From Chaetoderma sp. LZ-2023a (Eukaryota; Mollusca; Caudofoveata; Chaetodermatida; Chaetodermatidae), in contig CM067373.1 of the NCBI GenBank assembly GCA_034401795.1, positions 87,319,448 to 87,383,447 of the forward strand: 64,000 bases of DNA, written 5' to 3'. This document shows positions 46,531 through 59,838 of the stretch, one piece after another; the first letter of the stretch is position 1; each line of letters opens with the position of its first letter. Made by a program: the position numbers and the translations under genes. Below the pieces are notes generated by a model. It did no database searches, was not told the origin of the DNA, and worked only from the letters and a program-made list of their open reading frames with translations.

Positions 46531-48895
46531 ACGATTGTGCCTCATATAGACAAAGCAGTGGGGACCGGTTCTAATTTGAGGTGATCTGTCACCTACCTAG
46601 CAACATTACAGAATGTGTTGTTGTTGCATACCATAAAATGAGTGGCATATAGTTTATCAATAAATTTCGATTCTGTTATGAATTCCTAAAGAACGCTACA
46701 ATGTTCATGTCCTGTCCATTGCATACTAATGGAGGAGTCTCAAGAATCCTAGGATGCTAGGCACACGTGCTGGATGATTCATTACCAGATGGTGCTGTTC
46801 TAGCCCACAAGCAAATACTAGAGTGCTTACGTCATCAACTATGTCAGTTAGTCACGTTCAATGTATCCCCATAATTCATGATCCCAACGCTTGCCACTAA
46901 CCATTAATTATTTCCAAAGCTACCACTACTAATGCCTGCTGAATATCATAAAAGTGAATGCCGGCTAAGCAGCAACAACTTTTATCTAAGTCATTTTCAA
47001 ATACACATCAACTCAGTACCATAGAATCATTTCCAATTAATTCATCCATTTCTAAACCTATCGTACTAATCTCATCTGCTGTTTATGCAACGCCATAAAC
47101 AGCATCATATCCATTTAGCATTAGTGCACTTCTATTACATACAAAGAGCTGACCTGGATGGCTCGACTTTCCACCGTCCCAATGATTGACACATATTTAT
47201 AAATAACAAGTGGTCGACTCAGCCATGGTACACTTAGTCATCATAACTTTCCCGTTCTTAATTGTATGTTATAAATACTCTTGATGCACTGCTACGGCAT
47301 CCATCGGTATCTCACCTGGACTTTTAGCTCACCTGGTATTTTCAAAATATAATTTCTTTTGGGTCTTACGTGAATTATAAGACATCCTGCGGGGTCATGA
47401 CTTCCCACAAGACAATCCCTTATTTACAATTTGTTAATTAACAATATTGAAAACCCACTGATTAGTATGAGAAAGATTTAGCAAAAACTGCCTTAGTCAG
47501 CAATGCCATTCAATCAAAATGCTCGAATTACATTCAGAAAATGTTACTACATTGAAAGTCCTGCTGGTTATTTTCAAAACAATTTGGTTGAAAGTTGTAA
47601 CAGCAACGATTTTCTGTCAAATCTTTATCCAAATGTTAGCTAGTCTCAATTGTATTAGCTCCTGATTATTTCACTAGCAATTTGAAGGAAATATTATGTT
47701 GCTATAGCCAGCAACAGTTTCCAGTGAGCATGTTATAAAGATATCGAGGATATAACAGTTCACCTCTACGATATGAGATACACAATTTGACTCTAACTAT
47801 TATGCACTACTATGGCTTATCGAGGTAACGCCACTCACCATGGAGACGAACTGTGCAATGACTATCATTAGCGTCACGGTAATGCTTGTACTTCAAGTAT
47901 TGCACAATAATGAGAACAGTAGTATCCAAAATAATGGTGCCTTCAAATATTCAAACTATATTTTCATCTTCCATCAAAACAAATTATTATTCTAAATATC
48001 CCCATGTCTTATTGCCTGGTGATATGGCTGCCGGGACTTGGAGAACATCATATCAGTAGAGATATAAATTTATATATAGGTATAACAGCGATGACGCTAG
48101 TGATAGGTGGTGTACAGTGGATTCAGGAATTGCTTAGGGGCATGGCAGCTGGAGAAAATTTAGTATCCACATCCCATTGGTCAGGGATTCATGGTTCTCC
48201 CAACATCATTACTTTTTGTCAAATTACTGGGTAATGATAATTTTTATTTTCCTTTTCAAATCTTTTTATTTAGTCTTTGAACTTTGAAGTACCAAGTAGT
48301 AGCTGAATTTCACAAAGATCACGAAGCTAAACTGTTAACTATTTTGAAAATAATTTGACTGGAAGTTATTGCTGCCTCATTATGACATAATTATGTATCA
48401 TCCATGAATCTCTGATGAAGACTGATCTCTTGACATTGTCACTCCTTTGGATAAATAAATTGGCACATAGTAATACACGGCAAGATCTTCTCTAGAAAAA
48501 TATCATCAATTGATGAATCAAGTTTCTCAGTCAAGCATATGATGTCATAATAAACTATGTGATGTGTAGGCTGACGTCATAATCATTTACGTCATGAATG
48601 TCTCAATTTAGCTGAAACTGGATTCCTCCATTTCATTATTCAAGAGCGACAGGTTCGCCTTGGCAAATATAGTCAAGTGTAGTATATTTGTCAATACAAT
48701 GCATAATATTTGTCCTAGATAATATGAAAAATTGTGTTAAGCTGTCAAATAGTCAACTGTAGTTCACCCGTTGAAAGAAATATGATATCAGTTCCTAGTA
48801 AAAGACTGCTCTGAATTTATCAGATTCTACATTAAAATCCGTAGACACATTGTTTTCTTTGTAAGACAATATTCCTTTTAGCTGGTCATTTTGTT
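46531..48895. other. Anonymous, AT-rich; two decayed family-H arms
   Basis: Family-H traces at 47571-47636 and 48332-48380 ('aactattttgaaaataattt', 'gactggaagttattgctgcc'). TGACGTCA at 48572-48579 lies near TGACG-rich words, as beside other H copies. No coding sequence is recognised. Confidence 0.5.
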
Positions 48896-48924
48896 GTGAT
48901 AACCCATACCATGCTCGTAGATGT

Positions 48925-49092
48925 AGGAAGGCATGGTTTCCTTCATCTCTGTCAGCCCTAGACTTAAGCTACGACCGTCCAAGTACAAAGTATAAAGAAA
49001 TACCGATAAGCAAATGGTTTCCCTCGTCACTGTAAGCCATAGAATTAAGCTACAACTGTCCAAGTACAAAGTATAAAGAAATACTGATAAGC
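48925..49092. repeat. 77-bp tandem repeat, 2 copies
   Basis: 'ccgtccaagtacaaagtata' and 'aagaaataccgataagc' recur as 'ctgtccaagtacaaagtata' and 'aagaaatactgataagc'. Confidence 0.85.
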
Positions 49093-49099
49093 GAATATT

Positions 49100-51840
49100 C
49101 ATGACAGATCGTAGCATGACTTTAATTGCAGCCATTTCATTATCCCACATTAAGCTATGATATGTGCAGTAAAGATGTTATACAAAAATTAATTTAAAGG
49201 CAGAGGTTGGATTCGAATTCGAGGTCCCTGCATACAAACTTTACCTGCATATGAGGCTGTTAACAGTCTTTGTTTTCATGCAGCGTCTTGTCTCATCTTA
49301 AATTGGATTGACATTGATGTGGCACTTCTATTCACTCCCAAGCCAAGGATTCATGTACCACTAACTTAGGACATTCTTTATCATGACAATAGTAAATCTC
49401 AGACAATAAATGAATCCAGTCTATCGATCAATCATATGCCATCATAAGTGTAATAAGCCAGCTTTCCCCGGATAAATATGCGGGCGGAGACTGCATCCAC
49501 ACTTGGTGTATGCCTTTGTGTGCACTCTCTCCAGGCAGAGCGGTAGCATGAATGCCATGCCATCTTTGCATTAACAGGGCATGCAACTGACTGCAACTGA
49601 CATACATGTCAGCGGCACTATTAATAGCAGTAATAGGGCATAATTAATTTAATTAGCATTTCCTTAAAGCAGCACTAACAGGAAAAGTATTTACACTTTT
49701 CCTATGCAGAACTTATCGGGCATCAGGAGTCTGAAATAAAACGCTTTAGAATCGGCTCAGTATTAAATGAGTTAAGGAAGATTGAAGTTTCTTCAATCAG
49801 AGAGCATGAGCTTGTTATTTACATGAAGAGTTCTTGTCGCATAGACATTTGTCGCCTGGTCGGCTTCCTGCACCATCCCACACATGCTGATTGGACATTT
49901 CATCTTCAAGTGCACCTTTCCGAAATTAATGTGTCTGAGTATAAATGGAGTTGTTTCGGCAACGCCATGTGCACATTTTTATAAGCTATTAATAGTGCGG
50001 GACAGGCAGACCATAGCATTTGTGTCTGAAGAACTGTTGCCCATCTCGAGACAATGGTTTTACACAATTGGCTCCCTACCACTTGGAAATTATTGCGTCA
50101 CCAAATTATTACAACTAGTAGATTGCTAGACAGTATCAGAATAGTTTAAATGGGATCTATTTCCCAAGTATTTGAAGCATCTCTGGCCAGCTTCTACACC
50201 AAATGGCCTGATGACATCTGACGAAATTCAGTGATATCGTTTATTCGTATCAGTGGTCCAAACTGGCCATTGAACAGTGTTTTACTTTTTAAAAGAAGGT
50301 TGGACAAGTTAGTTTCCCGCGAACATTGTTTATTCATGGAGATTATTTCTCTCTGGTAAACAAAGCATTCTGAGTTACTGTCTGGTCTTCCGCGTTTAGC
50401 GATAAGGGGTGTCCAGTAATACAGTGCTGACATTCAGTGAAGAAATTAGAACTGTTTCGCGTTAGTTAAGACAGGTAGATGCCCTTCAGAAATCTGCATC
50501 CTCAACATTCATTGACAACGTACATTCATTCCAGATGGAAGCTATCTTGTTGCTTCCACATCATGAGCTGTTGGAGGCTACACGGACGTCCACGATGGAA
50601 CCAAAGTGAATCTGCCTTATTTATATTCTCATGCTAATTCCTGCATGCGATCAACCGCCATTCCTGAAGCATTGGGTACCTCTTCAGCTAGTGTAGGCCG
50701 TGGAAGAGTGACCAGTGCCAGTAGTGCATGCTTCAGGCATCTTCCGCAGAGTGACTTCTCAGAGTTGGCTGATAATCAGTTTGCGTCATCATATAAAGGG
50801 AGCGTGGGACCTCCTCTCAATTTAGATGTGCATACATGTGTCTATATAGTGGATGTTAGATGTCATACTCTGGTGTTTGGCCTATAGGTGACATTGCTTG
50901 ATTTGATCTGCATCATCTTTGTTGACGAGACGCTAGAGATTCAACCATGACTTGCTGGAGTTCCAAACCTGTTCTCTCACATAGTTTATCAGTCAGTGTA
51001 AATATCCGGAAACGGTGTAATTATAATTATAATTTATCAGGATTATTATATCACGCTAGATTTTTAACCTTCAACCCATAATTAGTAACACCATATAATT
51101 AAGGGAATTACATACCACCCCACTGGTCAGGATTTTTAACACAATAAGTTTCAGTAATTTCCCACATGTTTACAGAAACTTAGAGTTATGCTACAGCACA
51201 TGTTCATGTTTAGGTTAGCGATACTGTGGCATGATATTTCCATCATGACTCCATCGATTACTAATGATTGCTACAACTATGTATATTGAATCTATTGACC
51301 TAAAATCTGAGCAATTCCACTTGTCTTAGTAGTTACATGAGATTTCGATTCTATGTAAAATTGATCATGGACATCGACTGAATGTGATCTCACGTTTTAT
51401 TCTCCTGTCTTCGCAGACGAGTTGTAAACTTGGTCTGGTCAGGCCTTTACAGTTCAAATGTTGCGCTCCCAAACTGACGATTAGTAGACTTTCCAACTGA
51501 CAGTCGGGGTTGGTGACAACGGAATTCTATAGGCCAACGCGGCACTGACAACACTATCGATGGATGTTTATCGTCCTTTATGGAAAACTATTAGCTCACA
51601 AAATATGGTCAGTCCATACTCCACAGAGTGACATATTAGTTATGCCATGCTGGTTGGAGCAGCGTACAATATATGTTAGAGTAACGTATGCAATTGTATT
51701 AGTTAATGGTGGGTTCCGTGATCGGCAACTTTAGCTTATATCAAGTTGTCTGTGAAAAAGGAGATTGTTATATGGTATGATAGCTCAATAACTGCCTTTC
51801 TCAAAAATCATTCCGTGGGGTACCTCTTTGTTATCCGAAC
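49100..51840. other. No gene recognised
   Basis: Mostly AT-rich with short random frames. A 93-codon frame at 50606-50887 has no recognisable domain. No repeats shared with the rest of the window were seen. Confidence 0.5.
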
Positions 51841-51844
51841 CATA

Positions 51845-51868
51845 TATACACCTGTGCAAAAGTTAAGC
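51845..51868. repeat. Left terminal inverted repeat of the Tc1 element
   Basis: Complement of 53486-53509 without mismatch; includes the TA duplicate. Confidence 0.95.
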
Positions 51869-52170
51869 ACCACCCTATTTTTACGCACATGCGAGGGTAT
51901 ATTCATGTGCTATGAAGAAAGCAATAGCATAAACATTTATGTACCCATCCATCTTAGTGCAAGAGGTAATAATGCAACTAGAGGAATGCTGATTATGATG
52001 GTGGGGAAACACTGTATGTTTTTGTTTGAACTTGAAAACGAGGTCTGAATATGGTTACGTTGACACAACTGACAACTATTGCCCTACAGTTGACACACGT
52101 GGCTAGATTGTCATTAATGGTGTCTGAAAACGAAGTTTAACATCTGTGCACGAGTTTGAGACTGTCATTA

Positions 52171-53196
52171 TTAATACCGGGTATATCCACCTTGTGCCTG
52201 GATGACGGCCTGGACACGACGTCTCATGCTGGTCACCAACCGACTGATACGCCATTGTGGTATTCGTTGCCATTCAAGATGGAGTGCGTCTGTTAATTCC
52301 TGTAGGTTCTGCACAGGAGGATCCCTCCTTCTCACCATGTTTCCCAGAATGTCCCAGATATGCTCAATAGGGTTCATGTCAGGGCCCCTTCCTGGCCATG
52401 GTAGGGTTTCGATGGCATTCTGGCGGAGGTATTCATGCACAGCTCTAGCACGATGTGGTCGGGCGTTGTCATCCATGAATATAGGGTGGGTTCCAGGTGC
52501 ATGATTTACAAAATGAGGGACCACAACTCTATCCAGTATGGAATCTTGATATCTTTGTCCATTTAGTGTTCCAGGTACAGTCAACAGATCCAGCTTACAA
52601 TCAAATGAGATGCACCCCCATATCATAACGGAACCTCCACCAAATGGAACTTCTTCCATGATGTTACGTTGGTCGTACGCCGTGCGTCTGGACCTCCATA
52701 CACGAGGTCGACCATCTGTGGCATGAAGCAGGAACCGACTTTCATCGGACCAGTGTACCCGTCTCCAGGATCTCATGTTCCAGTGTCTTCTTTCGTTGCA
52801 CCACCTCAGACGCTCCTCTTTGTGGTGTGCAGTGAGGAGAGGACGTCTGACAGGTCTCCTAGCTTTCATGCCAGCAGCATACAGTCTCCTTTTGACGGGA
52901 GACATTGACACTCTATTGCGCGTTTCCCATTGCTGGCTGAGCACTCTGCTGTTGGTGAATGGAGATCTCCTAACAAGGCGTACTAGGGCTCGATCATCAC
53001 GGGCAGTAGTCTTCTTCGGTCTTCCAGATCTAGGCCTGTCCTTCACCTCGTTAGTTTGCCCATGTTTTGCAATCAAACGACTGATTACAGTATGGTTAGC
53101 GTTCAGCTGTCTGCCAATCTCTCTGCATGACATACCAGTGGTATGCATGCCTATGATTTGCCATTTCACACGATCACTTAACCTTCGTCTTGCCAT
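52171..53196 (-). CDS. Tc1-like transposase, DD34E
   Basis: Uninterrupted 341-aa protein, the usual size for the family. Residues 1-45 form the first helix-turn-helix (LSDRVKWQIIGMHTTGMSCR), followed by RSGRPKKTT (57-65, GRPR-like linker), a second DNA-binding part to about 120 and the DDE domain. Catalytic residues are D151 in VHWSDESRF, D243 in FMDDNARPH and E278 in NPIEHIW, with exactly 34 residues between the last two. The enzyme would cut at the terminal repeats and reinsert at TA in the nucleus. All key residues are present, so it may be active. Confidence 0.96.
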   Translation of the reverse strand: MARRRLSDRVKWQIIGMHTTGMSCREIGRQLNANHTVISRLIAKHGQTNEVKDRPRSGRPKKTTARDDRALVRLVRRSPFTNSRVLSQQWETRNRVSMSPVKRRLYAAGMKARRPVRRPLLTAHHKEERLRWCNERRHWNMRSWRRVHWSDESRFLLHATDGRPRVWRSRRTAYDQRNIMEEVPFGGGSVMIWGCISFDCKLDLLTVPGTLNGQRYQDSILDRVVVPHFVNHAPGTHPIFMDDNARPHRARAVHEYLRQNAIETLPWPGRGPDMNPIEHIWDILGNMVRRRDPPVQNLQELTDALHLEWQRIPQWRISRLVTSMRRRVQAVIQAQGGYTRY

Positions 53197-53485
53197 AGCG
53201 GTTTACAATCAAGAGCTAATTCTCTCTGTACAAATAAACCACGGTCATGAACACAAAATTCCTAATCTTGTCGCCTAAATCTGTATGTAATGTTCTACAC
53301 CTCAAACTGGACTTTTACATAACTGAACACGTGTGCTGTTTCCCGCCACGCACGGACATCAAGCGGCGTGAAGTCATGCATGCATGTGCATTTCGTACTT
53401 GAAATTATGTCAGCTAACGCGGGGACAAAAAGTATGGCAGCCTAGTTGTACCATCATGTTTCTACGTTCTATTGTTTTTGCTGGA

Positions 53486-53509
53486 GCTTAACTTTTGCAC
53501 AGGTGTATA
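53486..53509. repeat. Right terminal inverted repeat of the Tc1 element
   Basis: Mirror of the left repeat; followed by 'ggtcatcataac'. Confidence 0.95.
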
Positions 53510-54370
53510 GGTCATCATAACTAGATTCGCTGTTTCCAATAAAAGTTATCGGGACTTGTCCAGAATTAGTCTATCTTCGTTTGATTGAATCGCTCCATGA
53601 TATGTGCACTAGGAAACGGGTACCTATATGGTGAATCTCTAGAATGAATCTCCCGCCAACCAAAGAGTTGGGAATTCGGTTTCGAAGTTATTCATTATAA
53701 AACATAGGGGTTAGGCTTTTACTTAATATTCTAGAGAAATACGTTCATCATTCATTTCCTTGTCATTTGGACGTAAAAGATAGGAAATTAGTCACTTAGG
53801 TGGAGTAGGCTGCAAATCCAGCTGCTCAAGTATCTACTATTTTCGTCATAATGTATTCTCTGAAATCGATGCCAAGGATCCTGAAAACAGTTTGTCTTAT
53901 GCCACTAAATGATGGTGACTTTGTGTCCCGATCGTCCGCTGAAGTATTTCAACTTGTGTGCTCACAGTCTGCATCTGTATTTCATTAACGGTCCTTGCGG
54001 AGGCCAATAGCTCTGAGAATAGTATGAGAAATATGTACAATTACCTCTTTATTATTTCATCTTTGACAAAAATTATCAATTTAACGAAATCAGCATACAA
54101 CATACAGGTATTCAACATTATAAATTAGCATCCAGTTAATAAACTTACCTCCGGCCTTTTACCAGATTATCATCCACACAATGCAGACAACGTAGGAGGA
54201 GTTATATAATTTGCATATTTACACCAGGTTAATTAGCTATCTGTGACTCGGTAGTGGATACCTAATTGGCAAGGTTTTTATACACAAATCATTTTATTAT
54301 GGTCACTTTATTACTCATTAACGTATCACATTGAATAACAAAGGTCTTCGTCAGGAATCCATTTCCTCAC
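53510..54370. other. No gene recognised
   Basis: Anonymous AT-rich DNA. Confidence 0.5.
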
Positions 54371-54379
54371 CCACTCATA

Positions 54380-54480
54380 TAATCAACTACATGACGTGTA
54401 TAATGACATCATAATGACGTCATAATGAATGAAGTCATTATGACGCCATGCATTACGTAGATAAGTACGTCATGAACGCA
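54380..54480. promoter_or_regulatory. TGACG-rich stretch beside a family-H hairpin
   Basis: TGACGTCA at 54415-54422 lies among 'catgacgtg', 'tgacatcat' and 'tgacgccat'. It is in the orientation opposite to the 6.4 kb example and the hairpin follows at 54539. Confidence 0.45.
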
Positions 54481-54538
54481 TATTTAAAGACGGACTATGC
54501 GTTGTTTTATGAATTATCTTTTCTATTTAATAACTATT

Positions 54539-54632
54539 CTGTTGAATATTTTGAAACTAATTTGACTTGGCGCTGATGCTGTCACAGGAAGCAACAGCAC
54601 CCAGTCAAATTAGTTACAAAATATTCAAGAAA
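54539..54632. repeat. Fold-back family H copy
   Basis: 'ctgttgaatattttgaaact' and 'gtcaaattagttacaaaat' arms with 'gaagcaacagc' at the loop. The DNA beyond ('gcatagttttcaggaaatcg') is the inverse of that beside the 6.24 kb copy, so the mobile unit is larger than the hairpin. Confidence 0.9.
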
Positions 54633-56021
54633 TTAACTGCATAGTTTTCAGGAAATCGATAGTTAGGGAATTCGGAAATCGATCAATCCAAACACAGCGA
54701 AGTGTTGGTGGAGCTTAGCCAGTGATGGGCGGGGCATAGCAAAATCTGGAAAGGTCCATTGTCCATTATTACTAGTCTGTGTTCTGTTGCCTTTGTACCT
54801 CTCAACATGATCGATACCCACTCCTAAAGATCTGAGTCAGAAGAAAAGGGAAATCTATACTTCCCTACCGTTAGAAGTGGTGGTTCGGATGTAACAGTCG
54901 AGATAAACCCTTTGTGTGTGCATGTGTGCTTGCTCCAATGTTAGCCACGAGGTTTCAGCATCTCACTATGCAGCCGGCAAATGTTTGTAGCCAACCAAGT
55001 CCCACACCCTCCTTACGAGACCCACCGTTCTGTCGAGTAGCGGAGGTTGCATGGGGTGATGCCTCACCAGCATCATCATCGTCGGAATTTACAATCATTA
55101 CCCACTATAGCTCTATTTTATGGAAAGTGATTTGGAGGGAGTAAAATTTAACAAATTGTACGGCAGCACACGTATCCAAGCTGTAAGACACACTCAGATG
55201 AATATGGCGAGGACAATGTGATTATATTTCATTAGAAATATAATACACAATTGCAAAACAGTTGATATCGTTATGGATGGTTTTTGGTTTCGTAAAATAT
55301 TCTCAATTATCATATTGCTGAGTATGTGAGTCTTAGTTATGATACTGGCATACCGCAGTCGTTTCTGGTAAGAAACACTTTCACTGAAAATCCTTGCTGT
55401 TATTCAGATATTATAGCACTAGCTTAATGTATATGCATGATGTAATATACCTAAAAGTAATTTCTGTATCTAAACCAATATTGTCCATGTCATGCCAACT
55501 GAATTTAGCAATTAAGCTGTGAACATTGTAAGTGATAACAGCTATCGCTGTGGCACATATATCAGATATTTCATGTTCTACGGAAAACATATACGTTCTT
55601 CAGTGTTGCACTTAGCATATTAATTGTGTATGTCCCAGGGATCGCACACCCTGAGAACTTGAGATCCCAACCTGAAGTTTGTTGGTACCCAACTCAAATA
55701 TGGGGTTCCCACGTAGATTTTCTGATCCATGCTAAAATTAGAACGTAATATGGACTCACAACTTTGAATTAGTGGGTACCAACATAGATGTTGTAAGTAT
55801 TATGTGGGGGGAAAACAACTAGTAAAATTAGTTATGCTTCGTATGGGTATGGGAGGGGTGTGTGTCTGTCTCAATATGTAGTTTACCATATACACCATCA
55901 AGATGAGCATTATGACAGACGAGGATTATGTATGTGTATATCTGCAGTGAATAACATCCTAGTGAACATATTATATACATAACTTGGTGATGGTCTGGAC
56001 AAAACTTACAATTATTTAAAT

Positions 56022-56116
56022 ATTCAGTTAAATGTTTTGACTCTACTTTTGACTTGAGCTGTTGTTGGCACATACAGCAGCAGATTAAAAGTCAAATTAT
56101 CTTGAAAATATTCACC
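56022..56116. repeat. Fold-back family H, diverged copy
   Basis: 'cagttaaatgttttgactct' with 'gagctgttgttggcacatac' and the right arm 'gtcaaattatcttgaaaat'. Confidence 0.65.
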
Positions 56117-56199
56117 ATTCTTACCTACATTGTTACCGTGAAATCTAGATTATACAAATGCTGTTATAGAGGTTTCTAGTAGAAATTTTGCGAATATTA

Positions 56200-56924
56200 T
56201 ATGGATAGCTATGCCAGCGTTAAAATATGTGCTGGAACATTCCAAAAGTCTATTTTTAAAAACATAAAAAACAGTGACCATACTGGGATTACCACTAGAA
56301 ATCAAATATGCTGAGATGTGGACTTTATAGATAAGAAGAAATCCACGTGACATACTATTCCAGATAGATATAAGTGAACTAAAATGAGAATAGCTTTATG
56401 AATGAATCCAAAACAGAGTTCGCCCAAATGTATACCTATTGACATAGCACGAAGCCAAAGAAGATGAAGATCGATTTCGTGGCATTCAACTATTGAGGAA
56501 AAGCAAAAACTGTGGCTTACTGCTCTGCAGTACATCTGACATTGCTGCACATTACGTAATGGGAATCATATCTTTCCACTCATTCTGAAAACTGTGAATT
56601 ACTAGATAAAGCATGCCCTTGACAAGGATGCTGCATATTGCAATGCATCCTGCATATCTTTGATGCTGTCCAACTGTAAATGCTTGGTAGATCCAAATGC
56701 AGTTCTAAACAACCTTGATGCCTGCCATCTTGACTGCCTGAAGAGACTGTTGCATAAATCCTTTTAAGTGTAGTGCAGAAGCAATTTCAAAAGAACATGA
56801 TTTCGTACACTAAGGAACCTGAGAAAAGCTGACGATTTTGGCTAAGGATAAGACACAGTGGTCAACGGCAAAGAAAGATAGTTTGCAGCTCTACTACAAC
56901 AGCTTCAGAATAGAGTACATCATC
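56200..56924 (+). pseudogene. LINE 3' portion (block B)
   Basis: Colinear with 43130-44030 of the LINE relic: the catalytic-box region is decayed ('gaaatcaaatatgctgagatg'), then 'atgaatgaatccaaaacaga', 'ggcttactgctctgcagtac' and 'catgcccttgacaaggatg'. It ends 'aacagcttcagaatagagta' at the microsatellite. It is non-functional. Confidence 0.78.
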
Positions 56925-56968
56925 ACCATCATCATCATCATTATCATCATCATCGTCATCGTCGTCAC

Positions 56969-57017
<49 letters not shown>
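56925..57017. repeat. (ATC)n microsatellite at a LINE 3' end
   Basis: Counterpart of 1191-1381; about half as long. Confidence 0.95.
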
Positions 57018-57573
57018 TTGCCAGCCAGAGAACAACCTATCCCAAAACACATCTCACAAAATTCCACAAACAATATTTCTCATAGTGTTTCCCTATATTT
57101 GTAATCAACATACCACAAATGCGTAATATGTTTGTACTTAAAAAGTTATATGACTTATTTCTACTATAAATCACATACACACAACTGTGTAATAATGCAG
57201 AGTATAATTTGAAACGCTTTGATTGGCACAAGAACGTGATAAATATATTGCTCTATTACGTTATGAATTAAATTACTTAATAAAATGGCCTTTAATGCTA
57301 CTACTGTATATTGATTGGCATGTGGCCGAATAACAACGCCATTATCAATATATATTGGTGGGCTTTGAAAACCATAAATACCATTCAATTGGAAGAGAAT
57401 ATGATACTGAATGTTTCATCATTGTTTGTCCGTGATAAAACAGATCGCATAATCCCACGAAGATCCCATATGATATCTTGATCTACTCAAATATGTGCAT
57501 GATAAATTAAGTCATTCAAATACAGTCCAGTTCAGAAATAACTTTAAATCTTTCCAAAACAAAATAAAACGTA

Positions 57574-57666
57574 CTTTTGAATAGTCTGGTTTTAATTTGA
57601 TTGGAAGCCATTGCTGGCTAAGGCAGAAATATCTTCCAATCAAATTTAGTCCAAAATATTCAACAG
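57574..57666. repeat. Fold-back family H copy
   Basis: 'cttttgaatagtctggtttt' and 'aatttgattggaagccattg', with the right arm 'ccaatcaaatttagtccaaa' and 'atattcaacag'. Confidence 0.75.
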
Positions 57667-58189
57667 AACATTGCTTAAATTGTGCTGAAAATTGTACTAA
57701 CTAACATGTTTCTGTGTTTGTTTTGAAAACGCGTTAACTTATGCACGAGCTTATTGTATCTTAATATAATCTATAATAGCTCATCTGAGGAAAGGTTTAG
57801 TTTCCACTGTTTTAATTATAAAATGGATGTATGTTTTCACATGTATTATATGGAGAGAAAATTTGCTTTAGTGAAATATAACTGCATGGGTATTTTGACT
57901 GTTAACAGCCAAAACTGTGCCTGCTGTCGGTGTACTCCACACATGATCAACTTTAGAAAAGGTGCGATTTTGTGTGATATATATATACATGTATATATAA
58001 ATAAGGATATACTGCCTGTTCCACTAGACCAATACTACCAATTCTTGTACTATCAGATAGCTGCTGGATTCCAGATTTAGTTATATTATGGATGTCAGAA
58101 TAGATCAAGATAAGATGAAGAAAAGGGAATTTGTCCATATTTGTAGACTCTGAATCCTTCTTTACTCAGATGTTAGATTCTAGTCTAGA

Positions 58190-58322
58190 GCACATTTTGT
58201 GCCATTTGGTCACGAGGTAGTGAGGGTAAATTTTCAGAAATAATATTCTCTTTGCCTGCAAAGAAACATTTCTCAAGACCACTGCTGGAGCCGTTTTTTG
58301 GTCAGTTTGAGTGTTAAAGGGT
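58190..58322. repeat. Family P arm, 3' of GPCR copy 4
   Basis: 'aataatattctctttgcctg' and 'caagaccactgctggagccg'; equivalent to the arms beside copies 1 and 2. Confidence 0.6.
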
Positions 58323-58331
58323 CAATGTTCT

Positions 58332-59300
58332 CTATTTCTTACAAGAGAAGTATTTAATGATGCCATCCATCATAGTTGTTGGCTGCAATACAGTAAACAA
58401 TTGGATTCAATGCACTGTTATACGATATAGCGCATGCCAAAATAAGATAGATTGTGTCCTGCATTAGTCCATATCCTGGTGGATAAATGGTGACAATTCA
58501 GTATACATTTGCTGGGATCCATGTTAGAAAGAACAGAATGATGACCACAGTAATGGCTCGGGCATCTGTGTTTTTGGCGTTCTTGTTGTACCTTCAACCC
58601 CATGCCCGTACACCTCATCTGGGTGTATTTTAAGATACGTAATAACAATATTCCAGCACACAGTATGCCCATGTTCAAGACGAGAAAGCAGAATCCTGAT
58701 ATTCCCACTAAATACACACATGTCTGACTTCTCCTTCATACTGAACAGACATGGCATCTTGATATATTGCAATGGAAATATAATAAATCAGCATGCAACA
58801 CCAGATTCCGGAACAACACTTGATTATATAGCCACACGTGACTCTAGCACGTGCGTGTAAAGGATGCATAACTGATAGTAACGAGGTAAAGTGAAGTACA
58901 TTAAATGATATGCGCTGGATGTTGCTGAAAAACTACCAATAAATATTAATAATTTACACATTAGATCAGGATGAGGCAGCATTATCACTGGGAAGATAAA
59001 ATATGCTCGCATAGCAAATCCTAAACATGATAGAGCATCGGCAATCGCGAGACTCGCAATAAACGTAAATAGCTTGAAAAGAAGACATTTGTATCTATTA
59101 AAAGCTATGATATAATAAAATAAGATACAATTGATAATGGCGTCTGCTGACAGATACACGAAAGGAAACTCCTTATAGACAAAAGGTGGTACATGGTTGT
59201 TGCTACCCTTTATAGAAGGTAGTCGCATCTGACAATGTGTGGCACTGAGACTTGGATCGGTGCAGTTTGTGTAATTATTCTGATTAGCTGAAGACATCAT
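58332..59300 (-). pseudogene. GPCR copy 4, broken class A receptor
   Basis: The frame is open from 59300 through TM1-TM3 (LAIADALSCLGF; YYQLC) and then shifts at about 58862 by a small deletion in the stretch that reads YPLHA in the intact copies. Further damage is an 8-bp deletion near 58690 after TM5 starts, an extra T in the run near 58572 and an inserted base near the C-terminus (about 58377, 'gttgttggctgc'). TM1 has also diverged (NRYKCLLFKLF). The residues around LRY read PRY. Recognisable protein reaches NPIV near the end. This is the most decayed of the four copies. Confidence 0.88.
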
Positions 59301-59571
59301 ACAACAAAGTGCATTGCTAAATACACGAGCAAATACAATATCCTTGTGTTAGACGTCTAAGTAAGCTTTTTCCAAAAGGTAGCTGCAGAAGAGTTTATAA
59401 AGAATCCTTCAGATAATGGACGGCATCAGTCTGTCGCTCAAGTATCTTACATGATAATCGAATAAGTCACATATTAACTGGTGTCACCATTAAAATGACC
59501 TATTGCTCTGGCATGGCATGTACGAATTCAATGACTTTAATGAATTTACAAATTAATAACTATTCTGTATT

Positions 59572-59610
59572 CTGTTGAATATTTTGAAACTAATGTGACA
59601 TGGAGCTATT
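59572..59610. repeat. Half copy of fold-back family H
   Basis: 'ctgttgaatattttgaaact', 'aatgtgacatggagctattg'; matches the half copy at 6103. Confidence 0.8.
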
Positions 59611-59740
59611 GCTCCCAATGGTGGAATCAAGTTTTAGCTATGCCCTCCATTCTCAATCTAACCTCCACCAACCATTCGTCTATGTTGGTATCAATCGATC
59701 CCTGAAACCACTGACTCAATTTCTTGAAAACTATACAGGT

Positions 59741-59838
59741 ATGCTGTTGAATATTTTGAAACTAATTTGACTAGTTGCTGTTCCTACATATAGCAGCACC
59801 AGCGCCCATCAAATTAGTTTCAAAATATTCAACAGCAT
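59741..59838. repeat. Fold-back family H, best-preserved hairpin
   Basis: ATGCTGTTGAATATTTTGAA and onward is complemented by 'caaattagtttcaaaatatt' then 'caacagcat', with a loop 'gttgctgttcctacatatag'. The arms are almost perfectly complementary for about 33 bp. Confidence 0.95.

Larger units (their letters stand above)
51845..53509 (-). mobile_element. Tc1/mariner-superfamily transposon, complete
   Basis: The terminal inverted repeats are a perfect 24-bp pair (51845-51868 and 53486-53509, 'tacacctgtgcaaaagttaag' preceded by TA), consistent with a TA target-site duplication. The element is about 1.66 kb, a usual length for Tc1-like elements, and holds one transposase gene on the minus strand. 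The perfect ends and open frame indicate recent insertion. Confidence 0.95.
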
